Source of the DNA: Ectopseudomonas composti
GTDB lineage: Bacteria > Pseudomonadota > Gammaproteobacteria > Pseudomonadales > Pseudomonadaceae
Assembly: GCF_900115475.1 (NCBI RefSeq)
Contig: NZ_FOWP01000006.1
Coordinates: 124,001-188,000, forward strand
Length of the DNA: 64,000 nt
Reading direction: 5' to 3'
The notes beneath the pieces were generated by a model. It was not told where the DNA came from and searched no databases. It saw only the letters and a list, made by a program, of their open reading frames with translations. A program made the translations under genes and the position numbers. Every line of letters begins with the position of its first letter. Position 1 is the first letter of the stretch. Positions 9,627 through 17,966 of the stretch are shown here, piece after piece.

Positions 9627-10049
9627 CTAACCGGTTGCCTTGGCAGCGCCGGCACCGCGCACGGCGATGGCCTCGATTTCGAACATCAGCTCAGGCAGTG
9701 CCAGCGCCTTGACTTCAACGATGCTGTCCGCGGGATAGGGCGGACGGAAGTAGCGACGGCGCAGTTCCACGACCTCGGGGAAATGCCCCATGTCGGTGAG
9801 AAACAGCGTGACCTTGACCACGTCATCCAGGCTTGCGCCGCCGGCCTGCAGCACCTGCTGCAGATTGTCGAAGGCGCATTCGGCCTGCTGCACGAAATCG
9901 CCGGCTCCGACCACACCACCTTGCGCATCCAGCGCGGCCTGGCCAGACACGAACAGCCAGTCACCCAGCGCAATCGCCTGGGACAGGGCGAAGGGTTCGA
10001 ACGGATCCGCTTCGGTTCGCACGCGTTGCATCGTCAGAGCCGCTGGCAT
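9627..10049 (-). CDS. RidA/YjgF family protein
   Basis: A 140-residue RidA-superfamily protein. Recognisable elements are the substrate-pocket strand WLFVSGQAALDAQG, LQQVLQAGGASLDDVVKVTLFLTD and the C-terminal MFEIEAIA. RidA enzymes hydrolyse reactive enamine/imine intermediates, or act as small-ring deaminases in catabolic operons. The start at 10049 is favoured because AGGAG lies 7 nt upstream; an ATG at 10097 would add 16 residues overlapping the preceding gene. The canonical RidA arginine before the C-terminal Glu is not obvious here, so deaminase activity should not be assumed. Confidence 0.88.
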   Translation of the reverse strand: MPAALTMQRVRTEADPFEPFALSQAIALGDWLFVSGQAALDAQGGVVGAGDFVQQAECAFDNLQQVLQAGGASLDDVVKVTLFLTDMGHFPEVVELRRRYFRPPYPADSIVEVKALALPELMFEIEAIAVRGAGAAKATG

Positions 10050-10093
10050 GAGGCACTCCTGATCAACCGGGTTCAAGGCAGTAGGTTGTTCGT

Positions 10094-11113
10094 TCATGGG
10101 TGGCTGATGCGCAGCACCACCTTGCCGAAGTGCTGGCCCGACTGCAGGTGCGCCAGGGCAGCGGGCAGGTCGAGCCAGTCGTGCACACTGTCGATCAGCG
10201 GGCGCAGGTCGTTGGCCTCGATGGCGCGGTTCATCGATTCGAGCGACTGTCGCGGGCCGACGGCGATACCGCGCACACGGGCATTGCGCTGCAGGATCAG
10301 CAACGGGTTGATTTCACCCTGCTGGCCGCCGAGGTAGCCGATCACGTTGATCTGGCCGCTGGCATGCAGCGATAGCAGCGACTGAGCGAAGCTGCGTGGG
10401 CCGCCCACTTCCAGCACATGGTCGACGCCGTGCCCCTGGGTGATGGCCATGACCTGTTCGTGCCAGTCGGGCGTGCTGCGGTAGTTGACCAGCCCAGTGG
10501 CGCCGAGCGCGTGCAGGCGCTGCAGCTTGTCATCCTGGCTGGAACTGACGATCACTCGGGCGCCGTGCAACAGGGCGAATTGCAGGGCGAACAGCGACAC
10601 GCCGCCGCTGCCTTGCAGTAGCACCCAGTCGCCGGCCTTGACCTGGCCTTCGACCACCAACGCCTGCCAGGCCGTCAATGCGGCGCAGGGCAGGGTGGCG
10701 GCTTCTTCCCAGGACAGGTGCGCGGGGCAGGGCACCACGCCACGTTCATCGAGCAGCGCGTATTCGCTGAGCATGCCGTCGAGCGGGCCGCCCAGGGGCA
10801 GCGCGTTGCCGGTATCGCCCAGGCGTCCGCCTTCCCAGCCCTGCCAGAAGCAGCCGATCACCCGCTCTCCCGGTGTGAACCGGGTGACCGCCGTGCCGAC
10901 TTCGACCACCTCGCCAGCGCCATCCGAGAGCAGGGTGAAAGCGTGCTGCGGTTGTCCCTGGTAGGTGCCGTTGGCCATTTCCAGGTCACGGTAGTTGAGG
11001 GCCGCAGCCTGCACCTTGATCAGCACCTGCTGCGGGCCTGGCGTCGGGCGGGGACGTTCGATCAGGCGCAGGGCCGCGAGTCCGAAAGGCGGCGTTGCCT
11101 GCCAGGCTTTCAT
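10094..11113 (-). CDS. Medium-chain alcohol dehydrogenase / quinone-oxidoreductase-like enzyme
   Basis: A 339-residue MDR-superfamily NAD(P)-dependent oxidoreductase. The GroES-like domain has AALNYRDLEMANG, and the Rossmann domain has VLLQGSGGVSLFALQFALLHGARVIVSSS. The cysteine-rich structural-zinc loop of classical alcohol dehydrogenases is absent, so it is closer to the zinc-independent quinone-reductase branch or a zinc-poor relative. The ATG at 11113 overlaps the TGA of the sigma-54 activator gene (ATGA), so its translation is probably coupled to that of the regulator. This places the enzyme firmly within the regulated system. Confidence 0.88.
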   Translation of the reverse strand: MKAWQATPPFGLAALRLIERPRPTPGPQQVLIKVQAAALNYRDLEMANGTYQGQPQHAFTLLSDGAGEVVEVGTAVTRFTPGERVIGCFWQGWEGGRLGDTGNALPLGGPLDGMLSEYALLDERGVVPCPAHLSWEEAATLPCAALTAWQALVVEGQVKAGDWVLLQGSGGVSLFALQFALLHGARVIVSSSQDDKLQRLHALGATGLVNYRSTPDWHEQVMAITQGHGVDHVLEVGGPRSFAQSLLSLHASGQINVIGYLGGQQGEINPLLILQRNARVRGIAVGPRQSLESMNRAIEANDLRPLIDSVHDWLDLPAALAHLQSGQHFGKVVLRISHP

Positions 11114-12972
11114 AGGGGGTTCTCTCCACTGTGCAAACGTTTGAGGCGGCGCCATAAGGTGGTCTGGCTGATGCCCAGGTATTCGGCGGCCATGCTCTTG
11201 TTGCCGGCGAACAGTTGCAGCGCCTTGACGATTTCTTCCTGCTCGACGTGATGCAGGTGCCCGCCGTTCTCACCCTCGCCGAGCGGTGCGTAGAGTTCGG
11301 GCACCACTCGCGGCAGCGCCTCGAGCAGGGCTTCGCAACTGCCGTACATGCGCTGCGAGACGATCAGGCGTTCCACCACGTTTTCCAGCTGGCGCACATT
11401 GCCGGGCCAGTGATAGCGGCGAAACACCGGGGCCACGCCTTTGATCAGCGCGTCCGGTTCCACCTCAAGGGCGTAGCGCAGGCCTTCGCGGCGCATCAGG
11501 TAAGCGGTCAGCACCGGAATGTCTTCGACCCGCTCGCGCAGCGGCGGGATGTGCACGGCGAAGGTGCTGATGCGGTAGTAGAGGTCTTCGCGGAAGCGCC
11601 CGGCGCGAACTTCGTCCATCAGGTCGACGTTGCAGGCGGCGACGAACTTGATGTTCAGCGAGATCGGTCGCCGCGAGCCGACCGGGCTCACTTCGCGTTC
11701 CTGCAATACGCGCAGCAATTTGGCCTGCTGCGGCAGCGGCAACGAGTTGATCTCGTCCATGAAGAAGGTGCCGTTGTTGGCGCTTTCCAGCAGGCCGGAC
11801 TTACCGCCACTCTTGGCACTGGTGAAGGCGCCCTCGGCGTAACCGAACAGCTCCGATTCGAACAACTCGGCAGGGATCGCCGCGCAGTTGATCGCCACGA
11901 ACGGGCCCTTGGCATTGGCGCTGGATACATGCACCTGGCGTGCTGCCAGCTCCTTGCCGGTACCGGTTTCACCACGGATCAATACGGTACCTGGCGTCGC
12001 ACCGTAGACGTTCAATTGGTTCTGTACTTCTGCCATGCGGCTAGACTGGAATACCAGTCGACGACCATCGTCCTGTGTTATGGCCAGTGGGCTGAGCTGG
12101 AAACTGTAGAGGAAACCGACTGTTTCACCTTTGAGCTCGAACGGCTGTTTGTTCAAGCTGCATAACCGGTCGCCCAGCAGCAGGCCTTCTGCTCGCAGGC
12201 TCTGAGCATCGAGCATTTTGCTGTCGAGTACGCCATCCAGGCGTCGGCGTCGGCCGATGTTTGGGATCAATGTGCTGGCGGCATTGTTCCAGGCCACCAC
12301 TGCGCCCATGCGGTTGGTGAGCACCTGGGGCTGCTGGTTTTGTTCCAGCAGAAACTGACCGATGGCGGCGTGTTGCTGCTCACGCTTGTGCTGCCCGGCT
12401 TGGCGTATCGCTTTGCGCAGCAGGTTGCGGCACGATTCGCGCGAGTACAGCAATACCGATTGCATCCCCGCGTATTCGGCAATATCGCAGGCATAGCTGG
12501 AGCCGATGACCACCCCGAAGCCCTCGTTGCGCACGCTGTGGAAGATTTCCTTGGCGTGCTCGGCGGTGCTGTAGGTGTGGTGGGTGAGTTCGACTCCGTC
12601 AAACAGGCTGAGCAGCTCGACGTTGGTTTCCTGCCGCTCGTAGGTCAGCAGCAGGATCTTCGATGAGATGCGCCGAGCGGTGAGCACGGCCTGGATCAGG
12701 TCGGCCTGCTCCACCTTCAAGGCCAGCACAGGGATGGGCAGGGTGTCCTGCAGGTAGAAGGCGTTGGCCCCCGCGCTGATGAAAATGTCCACCTGCTGCT
12801 GCTCGATCAGGTCACGTGCTGCCTTCACCGCATCGTTGAAGATGTTGTCGATGATGGTGATGCTGGCCAGAGCCTCGAACTCAGGAATCAGGCTATGCAC
12901 CACCTGGCTCAGCTTGGAGTTGCCGATCAGGCAGACTCGTACCCGGTCGAGTTCCGCGTTGGCGAATTCCAC
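11110..12972 (-). CDS. Sigma-54-dependent transcriptional activator with PrpR-type sensor domain
   Basis: A 620-residue enhancer-binding protein. Residues 1-190 match the PrpR N-terminal sensor fold (LSQVVHSLIPEF, FISAGANAFYLQ, GFGVVIGSSYACDIAEYAG). A PAS-like segment follows (TNRMGAVVAWNNAA), then the AAA+ sigma-54 interaction domain with Walker A GETGTGKE, the sigma-54 contact loop ESELFGYAEGAFTSA and Walker B GTFFMDEINSLP, and a Fis-type HTH at about 584-615 (NKSMAAEYLGISQTTLWRRLKRL). It starts with GTG at 12972. PrpR-type sensors bind small organic acids or their derivatives. It is the only regulator in the 27-kb cluster, and two -24/-12 promoters occur there, so it is the likely activator (inference). 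Confidence 0.93.
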   Translation of the reverse strand: MEFANAELDRVRVCLIGNSKLSQVVHSLIPEFEALASITIIDNIFNDAVKAARDLIEQQQVDIFISAGANAFYLQDTLPIPVLALKVEQADLIQAVLTARRISSKILLLTYERQETNVELLSLFDGVELTHHTYSTAEHAKEIFHSVRNEGFGVVIGSSYACDIAEYAGMQSVLLYSRESCRNLLRKAIRQAGQHKREQQHAAIGQFLLEQNQQPQVLTNRMGAVVAWNNAASTLIPNIGRRRRLDGVLDSKMLDAQSLRAEGLLLGDRLCSLNKQPFELKGETVGFLYSFQLSPLAITQDDGRRLVFQSSRMAEVQNQLNVYGATPGTVLIRGETGTGKELAARQVHVSSANAKGPFVAINCAAIPAELFESELFGYAEGAFTSAKSGGKSGLLESANNGTFFMDEINSLPLPQQAKLLRVLQEREVSPVGSRRPISLNIKFVAACNVDLMDEVRAGRFREDLYYRISTFAVHIPPLRERVEDIPVLTAYLMRREGLRYALEVEPDALIKGVAPVFRRYHWPGNVRQLENVVERLIVSQRMYGSCEALLEALPRVVPELYAPLGEGENGGHLHHVEQEEIVKALQLFAGNKSMAAEYLGISQTTLWRRLKRLHSGENPL

Positions 12973-13037
12973 GGTGTATTGACCCTCTTATTGTTATGAA
13001 GCATGGGCACTGGGAGCCGGCCTCCGGCCGGCGACGC

Positions 13038-13676
13038 TCAATTGCGGAAAAGCCAGGGTTCGCTGAGCCGGCGGTGTGCTTCGTAGGCGCTGATCTGCGC
13101 CCCGTGGCAGAGGCTTTCGCCGACCTCGTCGAGACCCTTGAGCAGGCGCTGGCGGCGCCCCTCGTCGAGCTCGAAACACCATACCCCGCCACCAACCGAA
13201 AGCAAGCGACGTTCCACATCCACCGCGGCCTGCAGGCCGGGCTGGGCCTCGGTCAGGGCGAATAGCTCGTCGATGGCCGCTTGCTCCAGCAGCAGAGGCA
13301 GGACGCCGTTGTTGAAGCAATTGTTGCGGAAGATATCGCCGAAGCTGGGGGCGATGACCACCCGGACCCCAAAATCGCGCAGCGCCCACACCGCGTGCTC
13401 GCGGCTGGAGCCACAACCGAAGTTGGCTTGCGTCAGCACCACGCTGCCCTGGCGATAGGGCGCCTGGTTGAGGATGCAGGCAGGGTTCTCGCGGCGCCTG
13501 TCCAGTGGTGTATCGATCTCGCCGGGGTCGAGGTAGCGTTCGTCGTCGAACAGGAAGGCGCCGAAGCCCGAGGCTTCCAGGCTCTTGAGGTACTGCTTGG
13601 GCAGCAGCATGTCGGTGTCGATGTTGGCCCGGTTGAGCGGGATGATGATGCCCTGGTGGGTGATCAGCGGCTGCAT
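13038..13676 (-). CDS. leuD: LeuD-like small subunit of 3-isopropylmalate dehydratase family
   Basis: A 212-residue swivelling-domain subunit of an aconitase-superfamily hydro-lyase; the signature FGCGSSREHAVWALRDFG and NIDTDMLLPKQYL are intact. It pairs with the LeuC-like subunit encoded immediately upstream. A GTG at 13682 overlapping the LeuC stop is possible, but AGGAG is better spaced (8 nt) for the ATG at 13676. No leuB or asd is adjacent, unlike the usual Pseudomonas biosynthetic leuC-leuD locus, and both genes sit inside a catabolic cluster. A role on another 2-hydroxy or methyl-branched diacid is therefore plausible, but the sequence alone does not exclude isopropylmalate. Confidence 0.9.
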   Translation of the reverse strand: MQPLITHQGIIIPLNRANIDTDMLLPKQYLKSLEASGFGAFLFDDERYLDPGEIDTPLDRRRENPACILNQAPYRQGSVVLTQANFGCGSSREHAVWALRDFGVRVVIAPSFGDIFRNNCFNNGVLPLLLEQAAIDELFALTEAQPGLQAAVDVERRLLSVGGGVWCFELDEGRRQRLLKGLDEVGESLCHGAQISAYEAHRRLSEPWLFRN

Positions 13677-13678
13677 GC

Positions 13679-15094
13679 TCACAGACTCCTGAAATCGATC
13701 AATTCACCGGCCACGGCGGCAGCGGCGGCCATGGTCGGCGACAGCAGGTGGGTGCGACCGCCCTTGCCCTGACGGCCTTCGAAGTTGCGGTTGGAGGTCG
13801 CCGCGCAGCGTTCGCCAGGGTTCAGGCGATCCGCGTTCATGCCCAGGCACATGGAGCAGCCCGGTGCGCGCCACTCGAAACCGGCAGCCTTGAAGATACG
13901 GTCCAGGCCTTCGCGCTCGGCCTGCAGGCTGACCAGGCCGGAGCCTGGCACCACCAGCGCCTGGCGGATGCGCTCGTGCACGCGGCGGCCACGGAGCACG
14001 TCGGCGGCGGCGCGCAGGTCTTCGATGCGCGCGTTGGTGCAGGAGCCGATGAAGATACGGTCCAGTGGCACGCCGGCCAGCGCCTGGCCTGGCTGCAGAT
14101 CCATGTAGGCCAGTGCGCGTTCCCAGTCCAGGCGTTGCAGGGCGTCGCGCGCCATGTCCAGGGTCGGGACGTGGTCGCTGATCGACAGGACCATTTCCGG
14201 CGAGGTGCCCCAGGTTACCTGCGGGCGAATATCGGCGGCCTGGATCGTCAGTTCCTGGTCGAAACGTGCATCGGTGTCCGAATGCAGCGTCTCACGCCAG
14301 TAGGCGGTGGCCGCGTCCCAGTGCTCCGGCGACGGTGCCAGCGGGCGGCCGCGCACGTAGCGTTCGGTGGTCTGGTCATAGGCCACCAGGCCAACGCGTG
14401 CGCCGGCCTCGATGCTCATGTTGCACAGGGTCATGCGCGCTTCCATCGACAGCGCTTCGACGGCCGGGCCGCAGAACTCGATGGCGTGTCCGCTGCCGCC
14501 GGCGCTGCTGATGCGGCCGATGATGTACAGCGCCAGGTCCTTGGCGGTGACACCTGGGGCCAAGTCGCCTTCGACGCGGATGCGGTAGTTCTTCAGCTTG
14601 CGGCTGCGCAGCGTCTGGGTGGCCAGCACGTGCTCGACCTCGCTGCTGCCGATGCCATGGGCCAGTGCGGCGAAGGCACCGTGGGTGGCGGTGTGCGAGT
14701 CGCCGCAGACCAGGGTCATGCCCGGCAGGGTCAGCCCTTGCTCAGGACCGACCACATGGACGATGCCCTGGCGCATGTCGTCGAGGGCGAACAGTGGGAT
14801 GCCGAACTCGCGGGCGTTGCTTTCCAGTACGGCGATCTGCTGCCGGGCGATGCGGTCACTGATGCCGCCCAGGCCTTGCTCGCGACCCAGGGTCGGCACA
14901 TTGTGGTCGGGCGTGGCCAGGCTGGTGTCCACGCGCCAGGGCTTGCGCCCTGCCAGGCGCAGGTTGGCAAAGGCCTGTGGTGACGTCACCTCGTGCAGCA
15001 GGTGGCGATCGATGTAGAGCAGGGTCGAGCCATCGGGCAGATCCTCCACGCGATGACGATCCCAGAGCTTGTCGTAGAGCGTTTGTGCTCCCAC
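13679..15094 (-). CDS. leuC: LeuC-like large subunit of 3-isopropylmalate dehydratase family
   Basis: A 471-residue catalytic subunit carrying the [4Fe-4S] cluster. Ligand regions are visible: [13 protein letters not shown] and [11 protein letters not shown], plus the substrate loop [20 protein letters not shown]. Length is standard for LeuC. It starts with GTG at 15094 behind GAGG at 8 nt spacing and overlaps or abuts leuD. The enzyme would isomerise or hydrate a 2-/3-hydroxy diacid by anti elimination and addition of water. Genomic placement between a lipoprotein/amidase block and the sigma-54 activator argues for a specialised paralogue; comparison with the genome's other leuC would settle this. 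Confidence 0.92.
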   Translation of the reverse strand: MGAQTLYDKLWDRHRVEDLPDGSTLLYIDRHLLHEVTSPQAFANLRLAGRKPWRVDTSLATPDHNVPTLGREQGLGGISDRIARQQIAVLESNAREFGIPLFALDDMRQGIVHVVGPEQGLTLPGMTLVCGDSHTATHGAFAALAHGIGSSEVEHVLATQTLRSRKLKNYRIRVEGDLAPGVTAKDLALYIIGRISSAGGSGHAIEFCGPAVEALSMEARMTLCNMSIEAGARVGLVAYDQTTERYVRGRPLAPSPEHWDAATAYWRETLHSDTDARFDQELTIQAADIRPQVTWGTSPEMVLSISDHVPTLDMARDALQRLDWERALAYMDLQPGQALAGVPLDRIFIGSCTNARIEDLRAAADVLRGRRVHERIRQALVVPGSGLVSLQAEREGLDRIFKAAGFEWRAPGCSMCLGMNADRLNPGERCAATSNRNFEGRQGKGGRTHLLSPTMAAAAAVAGELIDFRSL

Positions 15095-15146
15095 GGTGTG
15101 TACCTCGGCAGTAGAAAAGGGCGATTCTTATATGGTTGTTGTGAGG

Positions 15147-15524
15147 TCAGCGTCGGGCAGGTGTCCAGGGCACCCAGCGGTACAGCTCGTTGCCAGTGGG
15201 GTCGGCGTCCCGGTAGCCGCAGTAGCTGTCCAGGCGCCCTCCGGCCTTCGGCTGGATGATGCAGTACGGCTTCTGGCAGGCGTTCTCGTCCTGGCCGGCG
15301 TCCAGCAGGGCCTGGCGCGCCTGCGCCAGGGACTGATCGAGTGAGGCGACGCGCTGGCCATCGAGCTTCGCCACGTTGGCCTGGAAGTGGCTGACCCAGG
15401 CATCGGAAAAGGCGGCACAGCGGCCACCCTCCGAGCTGCTGGCCGTCGATGGAGCGTGACTGGGCGCCGTCGCCGAACAACCGGCGACGGCCGCCAGCGC
15501 CAGTGCGCTAGCCCAGCAGCGCAA
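15147..15524 (-). CDS. Small hypothetical lipoprotein
   Basis: A 125-residue protein of unknown function. The chosen TTG start at 15524 has a strong GGAGG six nucleotides upstream and gives a short signal peptide ending in AVAGC, so Cys16 would be lipidated. The longer ATG version would begin with Arg/Cys-rich sequence antisense in character. The mature part is soluble, with five further cysteines (RCAAF, ENACQKPYC, DSYCGYRD) that could form disulfides in the periplasm. Its first codons overlap the end of the isochorismatase gene, so the two are co-transcribed. I recognise no family. Confidence 0.7.
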   Translation of the reverse strand: MRCWASALALAAVAGCSATAPSHAPSTASSSEGGRCAAFSDAWVSHFQANVAKLDGQRVASLDQSLAQARQALLDAGQDENACQKPYCIIQPKAGGRLDSYCGYRDADPTGNELYRWVPWTPARR

Positions 15525-16098
15525 GGCAATCCTCCAGGTCGCGCACGTCCGCGTACTTGATCTGCAGGTCGCGCAGGTTGGCCTGGTGCGCCAGTGCATC
15601 GCGATCACCCACCGCCTGTTCCGGTAGCAGCACGCGGAACTCGTGCTGCAGCGCGTCCAGCGCGGTTGCCCGCACGCAGCCGCTGGTGGTCAGGCCGGTG
15701 ACCATCACACCATCGACGCCGGCCTCGTGCAGGCGTTGCGCCAGGTCGGTGCCGAAGAAGGCACTGGCCCAGAACTTCACCAGCACCGGCTCGCCGTCCT
15801 GCGGTGTCAGGCGCGGGTCGATCCGTACCAGCTCCGAGCCGGCCGCCAGCACGTTCAGCGCCGGAATCTTTTCGCGGAACACCCTTGCCTGGCTGGGTTG
15901 GTCATAGGCCACGGTGGTGAAAATCACCGGCCAGCCACGTCGGCGAAAGGCCTCCAGCAGCTTGCGGTTGGCTTCGATGACCGCCGGGCATTCGCTGGCC
16001 AGCGGGCTTTTCGTCGGGTCGGTGAAACCGACCGAGAGATCCACCAGCACCAGCGCATAGCGCTGGGCCGGGGAGAGGGAGCGGGAATCCAGAGCCAT
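15508..16098 (-). CDS. Isochorismatase-fold amidohydrolase (N-carbamoylsarcosine amidase-like)
   Basis: A 196-residue cysteine hydrolase of the isochorismatase superfamily. The catalytic triad is visible: Asp in LVLVDLSVGF, Lys in PVLVKFWASAFFGT and Cys in TGLTTSGCVRATALDA. The SGCVRA context and the K-x-x-A-S-A-F-x-G-T segment resemble N-carbamoylsarcosine amidase and maleamate amidase more than true isochorismatases. Placed directly after hydantoinase B (9-bp gap), it is a good candidate for hydrolysing the open-chain carbamoyl or amide product of a ring-opening step (inference). GAGGA precedes the ATG. Confidence 0.88.
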   Translation of the reverse strand: MALDSRSLSPAQRYALVLVDLSVGFTDPTKSPLASECPAVIEANRKLLEAFRRRGWPVIFTTVAYDQPSQARVFREKIPALNVLAAGSELVRIDPRLTPQDGEPVLVKFWASAFFGTDLAQRLHEAGVDGVMVTGLTTSGCVRATALDALQHEFRVLLPEQAVGDRDALAHQANLRDLQIKYADVRDLEDCLALLG

Positions 16099-16107
16099 GG
16101 CGATTCC

Positions 16108-17961
16108 TCAGTTCCAGGACGGTGTGGTCGGTGCCGGCAGGCCGGTTTCGGCCAGGCAGCGTGCCTTGAGTTCGTCCAGCGTGCCGCCGCGATCGAACAG
16201 TTCGATCTCGCCCCGCTCGGCCGCCATGACCTCGCGCAGGGCGCGAGTCGCACTCTCGTCCACGGCATCATTGGCGACCACCACGCCGTAGCGGCGGGCG
16301 CCGTCGGCACTGACCAGGCCCTTGCGCACATCAGTGAGCACCTTGGCCGGATCACGCTGCAGCGGGTCGCCCCAGCCACCACCGCCCCAGGTGTCGAACA
16401 GCACCAGGTCGCCGGCCTTGACCTGGATGTTGTCGCACTTGGCCGGCAGCATCTGCCGGGTGCCATCGGCACGGATCAGTTCCTTGCGGCTGCGCTCACC
16501 CGGTGCACCACCGTTGACGCCCCAGGGGTAGGTCAGCCAGCGGTCGTCGTGGATCGACACTTCGCCGTCGACCAGCAAGCGGTAGGCCACGCGCAGGCCA
16601 TTGCCGCCACGGTGCAGGCCGGCACCGCCGGAGTCGGCGAGGGTTTCGTAGGTTTCGATGCGCAGCGGGAAGTACGCCTCGACGAACTCGTTGGGCACGT
16701 TGGTAAAACCCGGCCACAGCGAGTGGCCGTCCGGGCCGTCGCCCACCGGCCGCCCCGGAATGCCGCCGAAACCGATCTGGAACAGCTGGAACCATTCGCC
16801 CTGTTGGTCGTAGCCCGAGTACATGAAGTGCGGCGAGTCGGAGAAGCCGGCGGCGTTCATCGCTTGCGGTGTGCCCTGGCCGAGCAGCCCGCCCATCATG
16901 TCGAAGATGCGCCCCAGCAGGTGGGTGCGGCAGGACAGGGCGGCGGGGAAGTTCGGCTTGAGGATCGAACCTCGTGGGATGCGCACCTCGACCAGGTCGT
17001 AGAAACCGTCGTTGAGCAGGATCGCCGGGTCGAACAGGCTGATGGTCAGTGCGCCGAAGAAGATCTTGAACATCTCTTCGTTGAGGTAGAAGTTGACCGA
17101 GGACGGTGCCTGCGGGTCGGTGCCCTCGAAGTCGAAGATCGCCTTGTCGCCCTCGCGCCACAGTGCGCAGCGCAGGGTATAGGGGCCGAGGCCTGCGCCG
17201 TCGTCACAGATGTAGTCTTCGAACACCTGGCGGTGCTCGGGCACCACACGGCCGATGACTTCTTTCATGGCCCGGTGGGTGCGTTCGAGCATTTCCTGCT
17301 GGGCGCTGTAGAACACGTCGTCACCGAAGCGCTCGGCCAGTTCGACGCAGCGTTTGCCGGCGGTGCGGCAGGCGGCGACGATGGCGTTGAGGTCGGAGCG
17401 GTTCCAGCGTGGCATGCGCACGTTGTGCAGGATCACGTCGAGCATGTCGGCGTTCATCTCGCCACGGCGGTACAGCTTCACCGGCGGGATACGGATGCCT
17501 TCTTCCCAGATCGAACTGGCGTTGGTCGGCAGGCTACCCGGCACCTTGCCGCCGACGTCGGACATATGGCCGAACATGGCGGCGTAGTTGATCACCCGGC
17601 CGTTCTTGAAGATCGGCATCAGCACCAGCCAGTCCGGCAGGTGGCTGACCGCACCGTTGCACAGGTACGGGTCGTTGGTGAGGAACACGTCGCCTTCTTC
17701 GATTTCGCCTTCGTAGCTGCGCAGGAAGCCGCTGATGAAGGAGCCGAACTGGCCGACGATCATCTTGCCGTCGCAGGTGGCGATCATCGGGAAGGCATCA
17801 CCCTGTTCGCGGATGCCCGGGCTCATGGCGGTACGAAAGAGCACCGCGTCCATTTCGTTACGGGCGTTGCCCAGGGCGTTCTCGACGATGTCGATGGTGA
17901 TGCCGTCGACGTCGACACGCTGGAACGGATTGCTGTTTTCTTGTTTGATGCGCGCAACCAT
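16108..17961 (-). CDS. Hydantoinase B / oxoprolinase family subunit
   Basis: A 617-residue HyuB-type subunit. Typical segments are NALGNARNEMDAVLFRTAMSPGIREQGD near the N-terminus, ndpylCNGAVSHLPDW, HMSDVGGKVPGSLPT and the Gly-rich C-terminal DTWGGGGWGDPLQRDP. It works with the HyuA subunit encoded 5 bp upstream. The superfamily includes ATP-dependent N-methylhydantoinase, 5-oxoprolinase, caprolactamase and acetone/acetophenone carboxylases, so the reaction is either ATP-driven cyclic-amide opening or carboxylation. AGGAG lies 8 nt before the ATG. Confidence 0.92.
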   Translation of the reverse strand: MVARIKQENSNPFQRVDVDGITIDIVENALGNARNEMDAVLFRTAMSPGIREQGDAFPMIATCDGKMIVGQFGSFISGFLRSYEGEIEEGDVFLTNDPYLCNGAVSHLPDWLVLMPIFKNGRVINYAAMFGHMSDVGGKVPGSLPTNASSIWEEGIRIPPVKLYRRGEMNADMLDVILHNVRMPRWNRSDLNAIVAACRTAGKRCVELAERFGDDVFYSAQQEMLERTHRAMKEVIGRVVPEHRQVFEDYICDDGAGLGPYTLRCALWREGDKAIFDFEGTDPQAPSSVNFYLNEEMFKIFFGALTISLFDPAILLNDGFYDLVEVRIPRGSILKPNFPAALSCRTHLLGRIFDMMGGLLGQGTPQAMNAAGFSDSPHFMYSGYDQQGEWFQLFQIGFGGIPGRPVGDGPDGHSLWPGFTNVPNEFVEAYFPLRIETYETLADSGGAGLHRGGNGLRVAYRLLVDGEVSIHDDRWLTYPWGVNGGAPGERSRKELIRADGTRQMLPAKCDNIQVKAGDLVLFDTWGGGGWGDPLQRDPAKVLTDVRKGLVSADGARRYGVVVANDAVDESATRALREVMAAERGEIELFDRGGTLDELKARCLAETGLPAPTTPSWN

Positions 17962-17966
17962 GACGC

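Noticed and set aside
13038..15094. Housekeeping leucine biosynthesis operon
   Set aside because: Neither leuB nor asd is nearby and the genes sit inside a catabolic cluster; I kept the symbols for family identity only.
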